Position numbers and translations under genes: made by a program. Below are positions 1 to 9,849 of a stretch of DNA of 64,000 nucleotides, in pieces. The stretch covers positions 340,189 to 404,188 of the forward strand of contig NZ_JACIDH010000002.1 in assembly GCF_014196255.1 (NCBI RefSeq), given 5' to 3'. The notes below the pieces were generated by a model. That model saw nothing but the letters and a program-made list of their open reading frames with translations. It did not search any database and was not told where the DNA came from. The DNA is from Sphingomonas pseudosanguinis. Its GTDB lineage: Bacteria > Pseudomonadota > Alphaproteobacteria > Sphingomonadales > Sphingomonadaceae. Each line of letters begins with the position of its first letter. The stretch's first letter is position 1.

Positions 1-967
1 GCCCGATATAGCGGACATCGCGACCATGATCGGTCGCATCGTCCGCCAGATTGGCGCACAGGATGGCGAGATCGGTCAGCTCGGGCTGTTCGACATCCCC
101 CTCCCCGCCCAGAAAAGCGAGCAGCGAGGCGACCATCGCCTCCATTTCCTCGATGTCGTTGCCGATCGCCTCGCGCACATCCTCCTGCGCGATCGCATCG
201 GCGCGCAGGCGCAGGCGGGCGAGCGGCGTGCGCAGGTCATGGCCCACCGCCGCCAGCGCCCGGGTCTGTTCGTCGATCAGCCGGCCGATCCGTGCCTGCA
301 TCCGGTTGAACGCGCGCGTCACATGGCGAACCTCGCCCGGCCCGCGTTCGGGCACGATCAGCGCCCCCTGCCCGCCCTGCCCGCGCCCCAGCTTGTCGGC
401 GGCCCGCGCCAGCATCCGCAGCGGATGGAGGATACGGCCGATGAGCGCGCCGCTGAGCAGCATCAGCGCGATCGCCGGGATCAGCGCGAGCAGCACCCGG
501 CCCAGCGCCAGATCGAGCGTACGCACCCCTTCGCGCATCCGGAAGATGAGGATCGACCCATCCTCCAGCCGCAGGTCGCCGGTCACGACGGAGGTCCGCC
601 CGGGCGACGTCAGCCGCAGATGGATGTCGTTTCGGGCGAGAGTCGGTTCCCAATCGATGATCTGCCGGCGCATGCCGGCCATTGCCGGTGCGATCGGAGG
701 CAGCGGCGGCGTCTCGGCCGACCAGCTGACGATATAGCGATCGGTGGTCAGTTCCTCCGCGACTTCGACCCGCTCGGACGGCGGACGCTCGCTGAGCACC
801 CTCCGTGCGACGATCAGATGCTCGGCCAGCCGCCGCGCCTCGTCGTCGCGGACCGAGACATGGCTGGCGCGCTCGTAGAGATAGGTGGAGACGGCGAATT
901 CGATCGTGACCGCCAGCAACAGGATCGCGACGATCCGGCCCAGCAGACCGACCGAGGGACGGATCAC
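1..967 (-). CDS. Two-component sensor histidine kinase (3' end outside window)
   Basis: This membrane histidine kinase would sense a signal and phosphorylate the response regulator encoded just upstream. It begins with GTG inside the stop codon of that regulator (GTGA overlap), so the two are translationally coupled. About 322 residues are visible. There is a first membrane segment near residues 9-27, a periplasmic region, a second membrane segment near 157-178, and a HAMP-like linker near 180-235. The phosphoacceptor box AVGHDLRTPLARL follows, with His near 243. The frame stays open to base 1, so the ATP-binding domain lies off the left edge. The layout resembles EnvZ/RstB-type kinases. The ligand cannot be inferred. 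Confidence 0.88.
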   Translation of the reverse strand, partial: MIRPSVGLLGRIVAILLLAVTIEFAVSTYLYERASHVSVRDDEARRLAEHLIVARRVLSERPPSERVEVAEELTTDRYIVSWSAETPPLPPIAPAMAGMRRQIIDWEPTLARNDIHLRLTSPGRTSVVTGDLRLEDGSILIFRMREGVRTLDLALGRVLLALIPAIALMLLSGALIGRILHPLRMLARAADKLGRGQGGQGALIVPERGPGEVRHVTRAFNRMQARIGRLIDEQTRALAAVGHDLRTPLARLRLRADAIAQEDVREAIGNDIEEMEAMVASLLAFLGGEGDVEQPELTDLAILCANLADDATDHGRDVRYIG

Positions 968-1674
968 CGGCGCTCGACCGGCACGTTCAGCATATAGCCG
1001 ACGCCGCGTACCGTCACGATCGGCGCGGCGCCACCCGCCCCCGACAGTTTGCGGCGCAGGCGGCTAACCAGCACGTCGATGCTGCGGTCCGAACTGTCGC
1101 CGATCCGGGCGCGCGACAGCTCGATCAGCCGCTCGCGCGCCACCACGCGCTGGGCGTTATCGAGAAAGGCGACGAGCAGGTCGAACTCGGCACCGGTCAG
1201 CTCGACCTGCGCACCCGACGGCGACATCAGTTCGCGACGCGGCAGGTTGGCGGTCCAGCCGTCAAAGCCGAGGATACCCGCTTCGCGCTCGCCCGGTGAA
1301 TTCTCCAGCCCGCCCCGCCGCAGGACGGCACGGATGCGCGCCACCAGTTCGCGCGTGCTGAAGGGCTTGGGCAGATAATCGTCGGCGCCCAGTTCCAGCC
1401 CGACGACCCGGTCGACCTCGCTGCCCTTGGCGCTGATGAAGATGATCGGAACCGCGCTTTTCTGCCGCACCTGCCGGCACAGGTCGATGCCGCTAGTGCC
1501 CGGCAGCATGATGTCGAGCAGGATCAGGTCGATCTGCCCGACCTCCAGCGCCTGCCACATTTCGGGGGCGGCATTGGCGAGCTTGACCGCGAACCCGTTC
1601 TCTTGGAGCGCGCGGGCGGTCAGGGTCCGAAGGGCGGGATCGTCCTCGACGATCAGGATGGTTGGCGGCGTCAC
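964..1674 (-). CDS. OmpR-family response regulator
   Basis: DNA-binding response regulator of 236 residues, partner of the kinase it overlaps by four bases. The receiver domain has the acidic pair EDD at 10-12, the phosphorylation site Asp54 in LLDIMLPG, and the conserved Lys in LPKPF near 104. A winged-helix domain of the Trans_reg_C type occupies roughly residues 140-232, ending in the usual RGVGYML signature. Gene order is regulator then kinase, both transcribed leftward. Regulated genes are not apparent from the neighbourhood, since the carbonic anhydrase/malate synthase genes upstream are a separate function. Confidence 0.93.
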   Translation of the reverse strand: MTPPTILIVEDDPALRTLTARALQENGFAVKLANAAPEMWQALEVGQIDLILLDIMLPGTSGIDLCRQVRQKSAVPIIFISAKGSEVDRVVGLELGADDYLPKPFSTRELVARIRAVLRRGGLENSPGEREAGILGFDGWTANLPRRELMSPSGAQVELTGAEFDLLVAFLDNAQRVVARERLIELSRARIGDSSDRSIDVLVSRLRRKLSGAGGAAPIVTVRGVGYMLNVPVERR

Positions 1675-1683
1675 CCCCTCTGG

Positions 1684-2253
1684 CTAGGCAGGTGCGCGTC
1701 CGGCGTCAACGGCCGTTCCGGACCGATCCTCGTCCAGTCGCCGCAGCGTGGCGGCATAGCGACCGGCGCGTTCGGTATAGCCCAGCGCCGATCCGCGGAG
1801 GCGTTCGCGGTCTTCGGGACCGAGTGTACGGATCGCCTTTGCCGGCGCGCCGACGATCAGGCTGCCCGGGGGGAAGCGCTTGCCCTCGGTCACCAGCGCG
1901 CCCGCGCCGACCAGCGATCCCGCCCCGATCACCGCATCGTTCAGGATGGTCGCGCCCATACCGATCAGGCACCCCTCCTCGATCGTGCAGCCATGCAGAA
2001 CCGCGCGGTGTCCCACGGTGCAGTCCGCGCCGATGGTCAACGGACTGCCCGGATCGGAATGCAGCACCGCTCCGTCCTGAATATTGCTCCGCGTGCCGAT
2101 ATGGATCGGCGTATTGTCCGCCCGCACGACCGCACCGAACCACAGGCTGACCTGCTCGTCGAGGATCGCCTCGCCGACGACATCGGCCGATGGGGCGATC
2201 CAGGCGCTGGGGTGTATCTGCGGTCGGCGGTCGTCCAGGGCGTAGAGTGGCAT
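1684..2253 (-). CDS. Gamma-class carbonic anhydrase-like protein
   Basis: A 189-residue left-handed beta-helix protein of the gamma carbonic anhydrase/YrdA/PaaY family. It shows hexapeptide repeats from about residue 10 to 150 and the family's metal-ligand histidines, in AVLHSD and in VGHRAVLHGC. Members are trimers that bind zinc or iron between subunits; some hydrate CO2 and others have no proven activity. I chose the ATG that shares one base with the malate synthase stop (TGATG), because the longer upstream reading is out-of-frame translation of that gene. Co-transcription with malate synthase is likely, but the functional link is unclear. Confidence 0.88.
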   Translation of the reverse strand: MPLYALDDRRPQIHPSAWIAPSADVVGEAILDEQVSLWFGAVVRADNTPIHIGTRSNIQDGAVLHSDPGSPLTIGADCTVGHRAVLHGCTIEEGCLIGMGATILNDAVIGAGSLVGAGALVTEGKRFPPGSLIVGAPAKAIRTLGPEDRERLRGSALGYTERAGRYAATLRRLDEDRSGTAVDAGRAPA

Positions 2254-4358
2254 CAGGCGGCATCCCTTCGGTCGGTCTTGCCCGACAGACGATAGCGATG
2301 GAGCAGCGGTTCGGTATAGCCATTGGGCTGCACCGCCCCCTCGAAGATCAGCGCGCGCGCCGCCTGGAAGGCCAGCCCGTCTCTGCCCGAACCGCTCATC
2401 GGTCGGTAGAGCGGGTCGTCGCCATTTTGCGCATCGACCTTCGCGGCCATGCGGGTCAGTGCCGCATCGATCTCCTCCGCCGTCACGACGCCGTGGAGCA
2501 GCCAATTGGCCATATGCTGCGCCGAGATGCGCAGCGTCGCGCGGTCCTCCATCAGGCCGACATCATGGATGTCGGGCACCTTCGAACAGCCGATACCCTG
2601 ATCGATCCAGCGGACGACATAGCCGAGCAGCCCTTGGGCATTGTTATCAAGTTCGACCCTGATCTCCGCCTCGCTCCAATCGCGCGAGGCCGCGACCGGC
2701 GGTGTCAGCAGGCGTTCGAGCGGCGCCACGGCTTCGCTGGCCCGCGCCCGCTGGCGTGCGGCGACATCGATGCGGTGGTAATGGGTCGCATGCAGCGTGG
2801 CAGCGGTGGGCGACGGCACCCAGGCGGTCGACGCGCCGGCCATGGGATGCGCGCCCTTTTGCGCCAGCATGTCCGCCATCCGGTCGGGCGCCGCCCACAT
2901 GCCCTTGCCGATCTGCGCCCGGCCGGCAAAGCCGCATGCCAGCCCGATCTGGACATTGCGGTCCTCATAGGCGGCGATCCAGTCGCTGGCCTTCATATCG
3001 GCCTTGCGCACCATCGGGCCGGCGTGCATCGCGGTGTGGATCTCATCACCGGTGCGGTCGAGGAAGCCGGTGTTGATGAACACGATCCGGTCCTTCACCG
3101 CATGAATGCACGCCGCCAGATTGGCCGAGGTCCGGCGCTCCTCGTCCATGACGCCGATCTTGATCCGGTGCCGGGTCAGGCCCAGCATATCCTCGACCGC
3201 GTCGAACAGGCGATTGGCGAAATCGGCTTCCTCCGGCCCATGCATCTTGGGCTTGACGATATAGATCGACCCGGTGCGGCCGTTGCGCATCGGTTCGCGG
3301 TCGCGTCCGTCGCGCTGGGCGATCAGGCTGGTGACGATGGCGTCGACGATCCCCTCGGGCGCCTCGCGGCCATCCGGCATGCGGATGGCCGGGGTCGTCA
3401 TCAGATGGCCGACATTGCGGACGAACAACAGGCTGCGACCGGGCAAGGTGAAGGCCGTACCATCCGGTGCGGTATAGTGGCGATCCTCCGCCAACGTGCG
3501 GGTCTGTGTCCGGCCGCCCTTGTCGAAGCTGGCGGACAAGGTGCCGTCGATCAGGCCCAGCCAATTGGCATAGCCCGCGATCTTGTCCTCCGCATCCACC
3601 GCCGCGACCGAGTCCTCCAGGTCGCAGATGGTGGTCAAGGCGGACTCGAGCGATATGTCGGCGATGCCCGCCCGATCGGTCCGACCGATGGGATGGCTGC
3701 GGTCGACGACAATCTCGATATGCAGCCCATGGTGACGAAACAACAGGCCGGTCTCGCTGCGCCCCAGGAATGCGTCGGGGTCGCGCAGGGTCGCGACCGC
3801 CGCCTCGACATCGGTCACGTCATGCCAGCTGCCGGCAATGGGCAGCGTATCGTCGAGGAAATCGCGCGCCCAGCGGATGACGGCCTCGCCGCGCTCCATG
3901 TCATAGCCGCGCGTATCGCCGGGCGGCAGGATCGCGTCGGTGCCGTAGAGCGCATCGTACAGACTGCCCCAGCGCGCATTGGCGGCGTTCAGCAGGAAAC
4001 GGGCGTTGAGCATGGGCACGACGAGCTGCGGCCCGGCCAGCCGCGCGACTTCGTCATCGACCGATCCGGGCGCGATGGTGAAGGGTTCCGGCTCGGGCGT
4101 CAGATAGCCGATCTCGGTCAGGAACGCCCGCTGCGCCGCGCCGTCCTGCGCGCCGCCTGCGCGATACCAGTCGTCGATCCGCGCCTGCAGCGCATCGCGC
4201 CGGGCGAGCAGCGCCGCGTTTTCAGCAGCGAAACGCGCCAAGACATCGGCCATGCCCGCCCAGAAGCGATTAATGTCCACGCCGCTGCCCGGCAGGGCAC
4301 GCTCCTCCAGGAAACGGACCAGCGCAGGCGCAACGGACAGGCCGTGACGGTCGATCAT
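2253..4358 (-). CDS. glcB: Malate synthase G
   Basis: Condenses glyoxylate with acetyl-CoA to give malate, in the glyoxylate bypass and glycolate use. The product is 701 residues, close to the usual size of the monomeric G isoform. Recognisable stretches include the N-terminal [10 protein letters not shown] region, the central [12 protein letters not shown] segment with catalytic-loop context, and the C-terminal GYTEPLLH end. The chosen ATG is preceded by a purine-rich GGGAGAG ribosome site and gives the family N-terminus; a longer reading would add 21 unrelated residues. No isocitrate lyase gene is in the window. The divergent LysR gene 95 bases away is a candidate regulator. Confidence 0.95.
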   Translation of the reverse strand: MIDRHGLSVAPALVRFLEERALPGSGVDINRFWAGMADVLARFAAENAALLARRDALQARIDDWYRAGGAQDGAAQRAFLTEIGYLTPEPEPFTIAPGSVDDEVARLAGPQLVVPMLNARFLLNAANARWGSLYDALYGTDAILPPGDTRGYDMERGEAVIRWARDFLDDTLPIAGSWHDVTDVEAAVATLRDPDAFLGRSETGLLFRHHGLHIEIVVDRSHPIGRTDRAGIADISLESALTTICDLEDSVAAVDAEDKIAGYANWLGLIDGTLSASFDKGGRTQTRTLAEDRHYTAPDGTAFTLPGRSLLFVRNVGHLMTTPAIRMPDGREAPEGIVDAIVTSLIAQRDGRDREPMRNGRTGSIYIVKPKMHGPEEADFANRLFDAVEDMLGLTRHRIKIGVMDEERRTSANLAACIHAVKDRIVFINTGFLDRTGDEIHTAMHAGPMVRKADMKASDWIAAYEDRNVQIGLACGFAGRAQIGKGMWAAPDRMADMLAQKGAHPMAGASTAWVPSPTAATLHATHYHRIDVAARQRARASEAVAPLERLLTPPVAASRDWSEAEIRVELDNNAQGLLGYVVRWIDQGIGCSKVPDIHDVGLMEDRATLRISAQHMANWLLHGVVTAEEIDAALTRMAAKVDAQNGDDPLYRPMSGSGRDGLAFQAARALIFEGAVQPNGYTEPLLHRYRLSGKTDRRDAA

Positions 4359-4453
4359 ATCCACTCTCCCATTCTCCTCACGACGGGATAGGGCATCGCC
4401 AGTCGCATCGGTAGATGGCATAATCGCACACCTGTCGATCGCTGGAGGAACGA

Positions 4454-5326
4454 ATGGACCCCGATCTCGCGCTGTTCGTCGATGTGGTGCAGGCCGGCAG
4501 TCTGGCCGGCGGGGCCAGGCTCTGGCGGCTGTCGCCCGCCATGGTGTCGAAGCGGATGGCGCGGCTCGAGGCGCGGCTGGGGGTCCGGCTGCTTCACCGC
4601 ACTACCAGACGGCTGACCATGACCGAGGCGGGGGCGGCCTTCCACGCCGAGGTCGCGCCGCTGATCGCCGGTCTTCGGGCGGCGGAGGCGCGGGTGTCGC
4701 CGATCGCCGCCGGGCCAACGGGTCCGTTTCGCGTGACCGTGCCGACGTCATTCGGACGGATGTGGGTCGCGCCCCATCTTCCCGGCTTTCTGGAACGCTA
4801 TCCGGCCGTTCGCCTGTCGCTGGACCTGACCGACGACTTCGTCGACGTCATGGGCGAACGGGTCGACCTGGCCATCCGGATCACCGCCGCGCCGCCAGGC
4901 GGCTTGGCGGCGCACCGGTTCGCGGACAATCGCCGCGTGTTGTGCGCCAGTCCGGCCTATCTCGCCAAGGCCGGTACGCCGGACAGCATCGCGGCACTCG
5001 CGGATCACCGGCTGCTCGCGGCGAAGGGCCAGTTGCCGTGGCGGTTGACCGGCGCGACGGTAACCGGGGAAAGTCTGGTCGAGACCAATTCCAGCGAGGT
5101 GGTGCGGGAGATGGCGCTGGCCGGCGCCGGCATCGCGCTGCGGTCGCTGTGGGACGTGGCCGATGCGCTGGCGGATGGCCGGCTGGTGCGGGTGCTACCG
5201 CGCTATGAGGGGTCCGTGGCGGTCGGCATCATCGGGCTTCACGCCCCCGCCCGCGCGCCGGCCGCCGTCCCCGCCCTGATAGCCCATCTGGCCGAGGCAT
5301 GGAGGGATGCGGCCTGGATGACATGA
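4454..5326 (+). CDS. LysR-family transcriptional regulator
   Basis: A 290-residue LysR-type regulator. It has an N-terminal winged helix-turn-helix at about residues 1-60 ([19 protein letters not shown]) and a substrate-binding domain from about 87 to 285. The GPFRVTVP start of the effector domain is typical of the subgroup that includes GcvA-like and DsdC-like paralogues. A GGAGG ribosome site lies a few bases before the ATG. It is transcribed away from malate synthase, which is the usual arrangement for a LysR protein and its target, but the effector is not evident. An intrinsic terminator overlaps its stop codon. Confidence 0.93.
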   Translation: MDPDLALFVDVVQAGSLAGGARLWRLSPAMVSKRMARLEARLGVRLLHRTTRRLTMTEAGAAFHAEVAPLIAGLRAAEARVSPIAAGPTGPFRVTVPTSFGRMWVAPHLPGFLERYPAVRLSLDLTDDFVDVMGERVDLAIRITAAPPGGLAAHRFADNRRVLCASPAYLAKAGTPDSIAALADHRLLAAKGQLPWRLTGATVTGESLVETNSSEVVREMALAGAGIALRSLWDVADALADGRLVRVLPRYEGSVAVGIIGLHAPARAPAAVPALIAHLAEAWRDAAWMT

Positions 5327-5342
5327 CGGGTCCGTCATTTTT
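5323..5342 (+). terminator. Intrinsic terminator overlapping the LysR stop codon
   Basis: ATGACGG and CCGTCAT form a short perfect stem immediately followed by TTTTT. The left arm contains the TGA stop codon of the LysR gene. The nominal loop is only two bases, so the real hairpin would open one pair at the top. Confidence 0.6.
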
Positions 5343-5407
5343 CCGTGCATCCATGGGCGACAGCTTCTAGGCAGGGCGGAGTTCAACAGAAATAGCAGGG
5401 CATTCGA

Positions 5408-6346
5408 ATGGCAGGGGGTTTGGTTGCGTTGCTGGACGATGTGGCGGCGATCGCCAAGCTGGCGGCGGCGTCGCTCGACGATGTCGCGGGGGCCTCGGCC
5501 CGGGCCGGTGCGAAGGCGGCGGGCGTCGTCATCGACGATACGGCCGTCACGCCGCGCTATGTCGTCGGCCTCGCGCCGCAACGCGAACTGCCGATCATCG
5601 GCAAGATCGCGCTGGGGTCGCTCCGCAACAAGCTGCTGTTCCTGCTGCCCGCCGCGCTGCTGCTCAGCGCCTTCGCGCCCTGGGCGATCACGCCGATCCT
5701 GATGCTGGGCGGCGCCTTTCTGTGCTATGAGGCGAGCGAGAAGATCGTCGAGACGCTCATGGGCGGGCATGGTGCGGAAGAGGAAACCGCCGTTACCGAT
5801 CCCAAGACGCTGGAGGATCGGCAGGTGTCGGGCGCGATCCGGACCGACCTGATCCTGTCGGCCGAGATCATGGCGATCGCGCTGTCCGAGCTGCCCGATA
5901 TGTCGATCTGGACCCAGGCGATCGCGCTGGCGCTGGTCGGCATCGCGATCACGGTGGGTGTCTATGGACTGGTTGCCGCGATCGTGAAGATGGACGATAT
6001 CGGCCTGCATCTCGCGCAGCGCGGCAACAGCGTCGCCCAGGCGGCCGGGCGCGGGCTGGTCAAGGCGATGCCGGTTCTGCTGCGCGTCCTAGCGGTCGTC
6101 GGCACGGCCGCGATGGTCTGGGTCGGCGGCGGCATCATCGTGCACGGGATGGAGGAGTTCGGGCTGACCACCCTGCCCCATCTGATCCACGACACCGCGC
6201 ATCACGCGGCCGAGGCGCTGCCCTTCGCCGCCGGTGCCGTGAACTGGATCGTCGGCGCGATCGGCGCGGCGATCGTCGGACTGATCATCGGGGCAGTGAT
6301 CGTCGGTGTCCTCCATGTCCTGCCGGGGCGCAAGGCGGCGCACTGA
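5408..6346 (+). CDS. DUF808 family inner-membrane protein (YedI-like)
   Basis: A 312-residue polytopic membrane protein of the DUF808 family (E. coli YedI). The N-terminus AGGLVALLDDVAAIAKLAAASLDD and the GGAFLCYEASEKI segment are family hallmarks. Hydrophobic segments fall near residues 78-100, 150-175, 180-205, 225-250 and 275-305. No biochemical activity is established for the family. It stands alone, convergent with the next small gene. Confidence 0.9.
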   Translation: MAGGLVALLDDVAAIAKLAAASLDDVAGASARAGAKAAGVVIDDTAVTPRYVVGLAPQRELPIIGKIALGSLRNKLLFLLPAALLLSAFAPWAITPILMLGGAFLCYEASEKIVETLMGGHGAEEETAVTDPKTLEDRQVSGAIRTDLILSAEIMAIALSELPDMSIWTQAIALALVGIAITVGVYGLVAAIVKMDDIGLHLAQRGNSVAQAAGRGLVKAMPVLLRVLAVVGTAAMVWVGGGIIVHGMEEFGLTTLPHLIHDTAHHAAEALPFAAGAVNWIVGAIGAAIVGLIIGAVIVGVLHVLPGRKAAH

Positions 6347-6353
6347 GCCGCGG

Positions 6354-6605
6354 TCAAACGCCCCGCACGCCATCGGCTTCGAACAGATCGGGCGCGATCA
6401 TGCGCCCGGTCACCGCAACGGATTTGCCGACATGATCGACGGGCACGCGCGGCAATCGCAATTCGACCGTTCCGCCCTCATCCCGCTGTAGGATGAAGGC
6501 ACCGTCACGGCGGATCAGCCGCCCCGTAAAGGTCAAGGGCGTCATCGGCTCGGGCGGACAGTCGGTCATGCCGAGGCAACGGCACGCATCGCACCGGGGT
6601 TCCAC
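6354..6605 (-). CDS. Small DUF5818-like protein with N-terminal cysteines
   Basis: A small protein of up to 83 residues. The core (LTFTGRLIRRDGAFILQRDE and RVPVDHVGKSVAVTG) resembles the small beta-rich DUF5818 proteins common in sphingomonads, whose function is unknown. The GTG start given here lies three bases after the stop of the upstream diguanylate cyclase gene, suggesting coupling. It adds a CDAC-R-C cysteine cluster. Later ATG codons at 6569 and 6545 would give 71 or 63 residues without most of those cysteines. The family assignment is from memory of the pattern. Confidence 0.6.
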   Translation of the reverse strand: MEPRCDACRCLGMTDCPPEPMTPLTFTGRLIRRDGAFILQRDEGGTVELRLPRVPVDHVGKSVAVTGRMIAPDLFEADGVRGV

Positions 6606-6608
6606 CGC

Positions 6609-9600
6609 TCAATCACCATGAGCCGGCTCCACCTGGTTCCGGCCGTTGCGCTTCGCCCGGTACAACGCCTCGTCCGCGCGCCGGATCATCCGCGCGATCT
6701 CTTCATCCGATCGCCAGGCCGCGACGCCCGCGCTTAGCGTCACCGCGATCGACTGGCCGTCCGCCATGATCGGGGACGATGCGATCATCTGACGAACGCG
6801 CTCGACGATCCCCAGTGCCTCGCCCTTCGTCGTGCGGGGAAACAGGATCGCGATCTCCTCGCCGCCATAGCGGGCCACGACATCCTGCAACCGGACCCCG
6901 CCGCGAATGGCGGCGGCGATCGCGACCAGCACCGCGTCGCCGGCACCATGACCATAATCGTCGTTGACCCGCTTGAAATGATCGACGTCGAGCAGCGCGA
7001 AGACGAACGCCTCGCCCCTATCCCGCGCCCGCATGACGGCCGCGTCGATCGTCGCCATCAAGGTCCGGCGGTTGTCGAGGCTGGTCAGCGGATCGGTGCT
7101 GGCCAGCCGATCGAGCTGCGCATTGGCGTCGCGCAACTCGCTGGTCCGCCGCTCGACCATCGCCTCCAGCACGCGCGCACGCCGCCGGACGACGGCGGTG
7201 ACCAGCCAGAAGGCACCGCCCAGCGCCAGCGCCGCCAGCAACGCCCCCAGGATTCGCGCCGGCCACGTCTCGTACCATTGGGGTGCCACCATGATGCGCA
7301 CCCGGTGGGTCACCGTCTGCGCCGCAAGGCCCGGCACCTGCGCGCGCAGCCGCAGCCAATATTCGCCCGCCGGCAAATTCGTATAGGTCGCGCTGGCCGG
7401 GGTCCCCGCCGGCACGATCATCCACCCCCGGTCGAACCCTTCCAGCCAATGGCTGTACCGGATTTCCTCGGGCGCGTCATAATCGGTCAGCGAGAAACCA
7501 AGCCGCAGGGTGCGCCCTTCGCGCTCCAGGTCGAGCACCGGCTGCCGCGCGGCCGAGTCGATCGGCATGGCCTGCCCGTCGATCTCGGCTTCGCTGACGA
7601 TCAACCGCCCGGCTTCCGCGTCATGACGCCGTGCGAGCAAGGCATTCGGGTTCAGGATGATCAGCCCGTCGGGCGACCCGAAGAGCAGCGAACCATCGGC
7701 GGTGCGCGCCGCCGCACGCTGGTTGAAGGCGTTGATGGTCAGCCCGTCGCGCCGGCTCATGACGTGGATCGAGCGCTGACGCGGATCGATGACCGAGATG
7801 CCCCCGGCCCCGGCGGCCCATAGCCGCCTGCGATCGTCGAGCGCCAGCGACGCGACATTGTCCCCGGCCAGGCCTTGCGTCTCCGCCAGCGCCCGGAAGT
7901 ACCAGCCCGTTCCATGGGACCGGCCGAAGGCCACGCCGCCATAGGTCGCGGCCCAGATGTTCCGGCCGTCCGGAATGATCGAACCGACATAGTTTTGCGG
8001 CAGGCTGAAGGGGTCGCGAACATTGTTCGCATAGGTCACCACCCGTCCCGTTCGCAGGTCCAGCCGGGCCATACCCGCCGGGGTTGCCAGCAGCACATCG
8101 TCGTCCGACAGGGGGACGATGTTGATGATCTCGTTATTGGGCAGGCTATCGGGGTTCGCCGCCTCATGCTGGAGCTGTCGGACCGCGCCCGTGGCCCGAT
8201 TGCGGAGGAACAGCCCCTTATAGGTGCCGATCAGCAGATCGGTGGCCGTCTCGCCCAGCGAAATGACCGGCAGATCCTCGATCAGCGCGGTGGGAACGTC
8301 GCGCTGCGCCAGCGTTTGCGGATCGATGGCGATGACGCCGCGCGCGCCGATCAGGATCGTGCCGTCACGCGCGTCGAGCAACGCCTTGATGTCCTGCCCG
8401 GCATGATGCCCGTGCAGCTTGATGTGACGAACCCGCTCCCCCTGCCGGTCGAGCTGGTCGACCGAACCATCGCTCAGGCCCAGCCAGAGCCGGTCCCGGC
8501 GGTCGACCAGGATGCTGCGGACATTGTCGTCGGCCAGCGCCATCTCGGGTCGGGGCATGGCCGATCCGATCCGCAGGATATTGTCGTTCGGCCCCCTTGT
8601 CCGCGAGGCACCCAGTTCGGTCGCCGCCCAGATGCCGCCATTGCCGTCGAGCGCCAGCGCGCGCACCGTATCGCCCGCCAAGGATGTGGGATTGGCCGCC
8701 ACCCGGCGAAGCGCGCTGGCGAAGAAGTTGCGCGCCGGATCGACCAGCACGATCCCCGCGCCATCGGTTCCGATCCAGATACGCCCATGATCGTCCTCCA
8801 TCAGCGCGCGAATGGTGCGATGCGCGATCAGCGGCGCGGACTCCGCCAGCGACGCAAGCTGGACGAATTGTGGGCGCGGCCCCCGCGTGGTCGACACATA
8901 GACGCCCTTCGAGCCGGTGCCGACCCACAGCCGTCCCTTGCGGTCGCGCAGGATCGACCAGACGTCGCCCACCGAATGCGTCGCGTTGACGAACATCCGC
9001 TCGAACCGCCGCGTCCCCGGCCGCATGGCCCAAAGCCCCTGCTCGCAGCCCGCCCACAAGGTGCCGTCCGGATCGCGATGCACGGCGAACGCGCCCTGCC
9101 GGCGACTGCTCCCCTCCAGTGGGATCACACTGGCGGTCATGGGGTCGATCATGTCTTTCGACCGCACATAATGATGAACGCCCTCATCCGATGCGATGAA
9201 GGCACCCCCCGCTCCGTCGGGCGCGAGGCTGGAGATGCGGCCACCGATATGCCCGGACGACGGGCTCAACCGGACGAAACGCCCCGTGGCGGGATCGAAT
9301 CGCGCGACGCCACCGACATTCGTACCGATCAGAATACCGCCATCGTCGAGCGCCAGCAGTGCCCGGACATAATTGTCGGGCAGGCTCCGGCGGTCGGTCG
9401 CGACCTGTTTGAAGGTACGGACACGCTGCCCGTCATAGCGGGTCAGGCCGCCACGCGTGCCGATCCACATCGTCCCATCCTTGGCGCGGACGATCGCGGT
9501 CGTGGTGACATGCGGCAAGCCCATGGCATCGCCAAGATTGGTAAAGGAGGCCGAACGCCACGCCGCCCATGGGTCGGCGGCCCCGGCGCTCGCCCAAGGC

Positions 9601-9656
9601 ATCGTCGCCATGATCAGAAGCAGGGCGGCCGCGCCCACGGATCTCAATAACGTCAT
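6609..9656 (-). CDS. Beta-propeller sensor diguanylate cyclase (GGDEF)
   Basis: A one-protein sensor of about 1015 residues that probably makes cyclic di-GMP in response to a periplasmic cue. A signal peptide (LLLIMATMPWASAGA) is followed by about 14 propeller blades of the Reg_prop type (repeated GTMWIGTRGG and GRLWVGTGS motifs). Then come a Y_Y_Y domain, one membrane helix, a short coiled coil and a GGDEF domain. The active-site loop reads GGEEI rather than GGEEF. The inhibitory RxxD site (RLQD) lies five residues before it, so product inhibition is likely. I used the ATG that begins the signal peptide; the reading can extend 83 residues upstream without family resemblance. Confidence 0.9.
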   Translation of the reverse strand: MTLLRSVGAAALLLIMATMPWASAGAADPWAAWRSASFTNLGDAMGLPHVTTTAIVRAKDGTMWIGTRGGLTRYDGQRVRTFKQVATDRRSLPDNYVRALLALDDGGILIGTNVGGVARFDPATGRFVRLSPSSGHIGGRISSLAPDGAGGAFIASDEGVHHYVRSKDMIDPMTASVIPLEGSSRRQGAFAVHRDPDGTLWAGCEQGLWAMRPGTRRFERMFVNATHSVGDVWSILRDRKGRLWVGTGSKGVYVSTTRGPRPQFVQLASLAESAPLIAHRTIRALMEDDHGRIWIGTDGAGIVLVDPARNFFASALRRVAANPTSLAGDTVRALALDGNGGIWAATELGASRTRGPNDNILRIGSAMPRPEMALADDNVRSILVDRRDRLWLGLSDGSVDQLDRQGERVRHIKLHGHHAGQDIKALLDARDGTILIGARGVIAIDPQTLAQRDVPTALIEDLPVISLGETATDLLIGTYKGLFLRNRATGAVRQLQHEAANPDSLPNNEIINIVPLSDDDVLLATPAGMARLDLRTGRVVTYANNVRDPFSLPQNYVGSIIPDGRNIWAATYGGVAFGRSHGTGWYFRALAETQGLAGDNVASLALDDRRRLWAAGAGGISVIDPRQRSIHVMSRRDGLTINAFNQRAAARTADGSLLFGSPDGLIILNPNALLARRHDAEAGRLIVSEAEIDGQAMPIDSAARQPVLDLEREGRTLRLGFSLTDYDAPEEIRYSHWLEGFDRGWMIVPAGTPASATYTNLPAGEYWLRLRAQVPGLAAQTVTHRVRIMVAPQWYETWPARILGALLAALALGGAFWLVTAVVRRRARVLEAMVERRTSELRDANAQLDRLASTDPLTSLDNRRTLMATIDAAVMRARDRGEAFVFALLDVDHFKRVNDDYGHGAGDAVLVAIAAAIRGGVRLQDVVARYGGEEIAILFPRTTKGEALGIVERVRQMIASSPIMADGQSIAVTLSAGVAAWRSDEEIARMIRRADEALYRAKRNGRNQVEPAHGD

Positions 9657-9849
9657 GCCGTCATCCCGAGACACGTCGTAGCAGCATGATGCATAAAAGT
9701 GGGTTAATGCCTGAGACCGGTAACATCGACGCGCGTTTTTCTTTTGTTCCGGTTTTGGGTGGCCCTTGCTTTCGGTGCAGGCTATCATACCGCAACCTAA
9801 CGACGTTTTTCCTCTGACGCGGCGGAAGAGCGAAACAGCGCGGCCCCCT

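Noticed and set aside
2190..4391. A long open reading frame on the plus strand opposite malate synthase; similar long antisense frames lie opposite glmS (12941-14812), the propeller cyclase (7875-9650), the receiver-GGDEF-EAL gene (11104-12891) and the efflux channel (44773-46080)
   Set aside because: They mirror strongly biased GC-rich codons of real genes, have Arg/Ala/Gln/Asp-rich nonsense composition, no domain resemblance and no ribosome sites.
9657..9849. An SOS (LexA) box before dinB
   Set aside because: Only a single GTTC is seen without a second half at the alphaproteobacterial N7 spacing.
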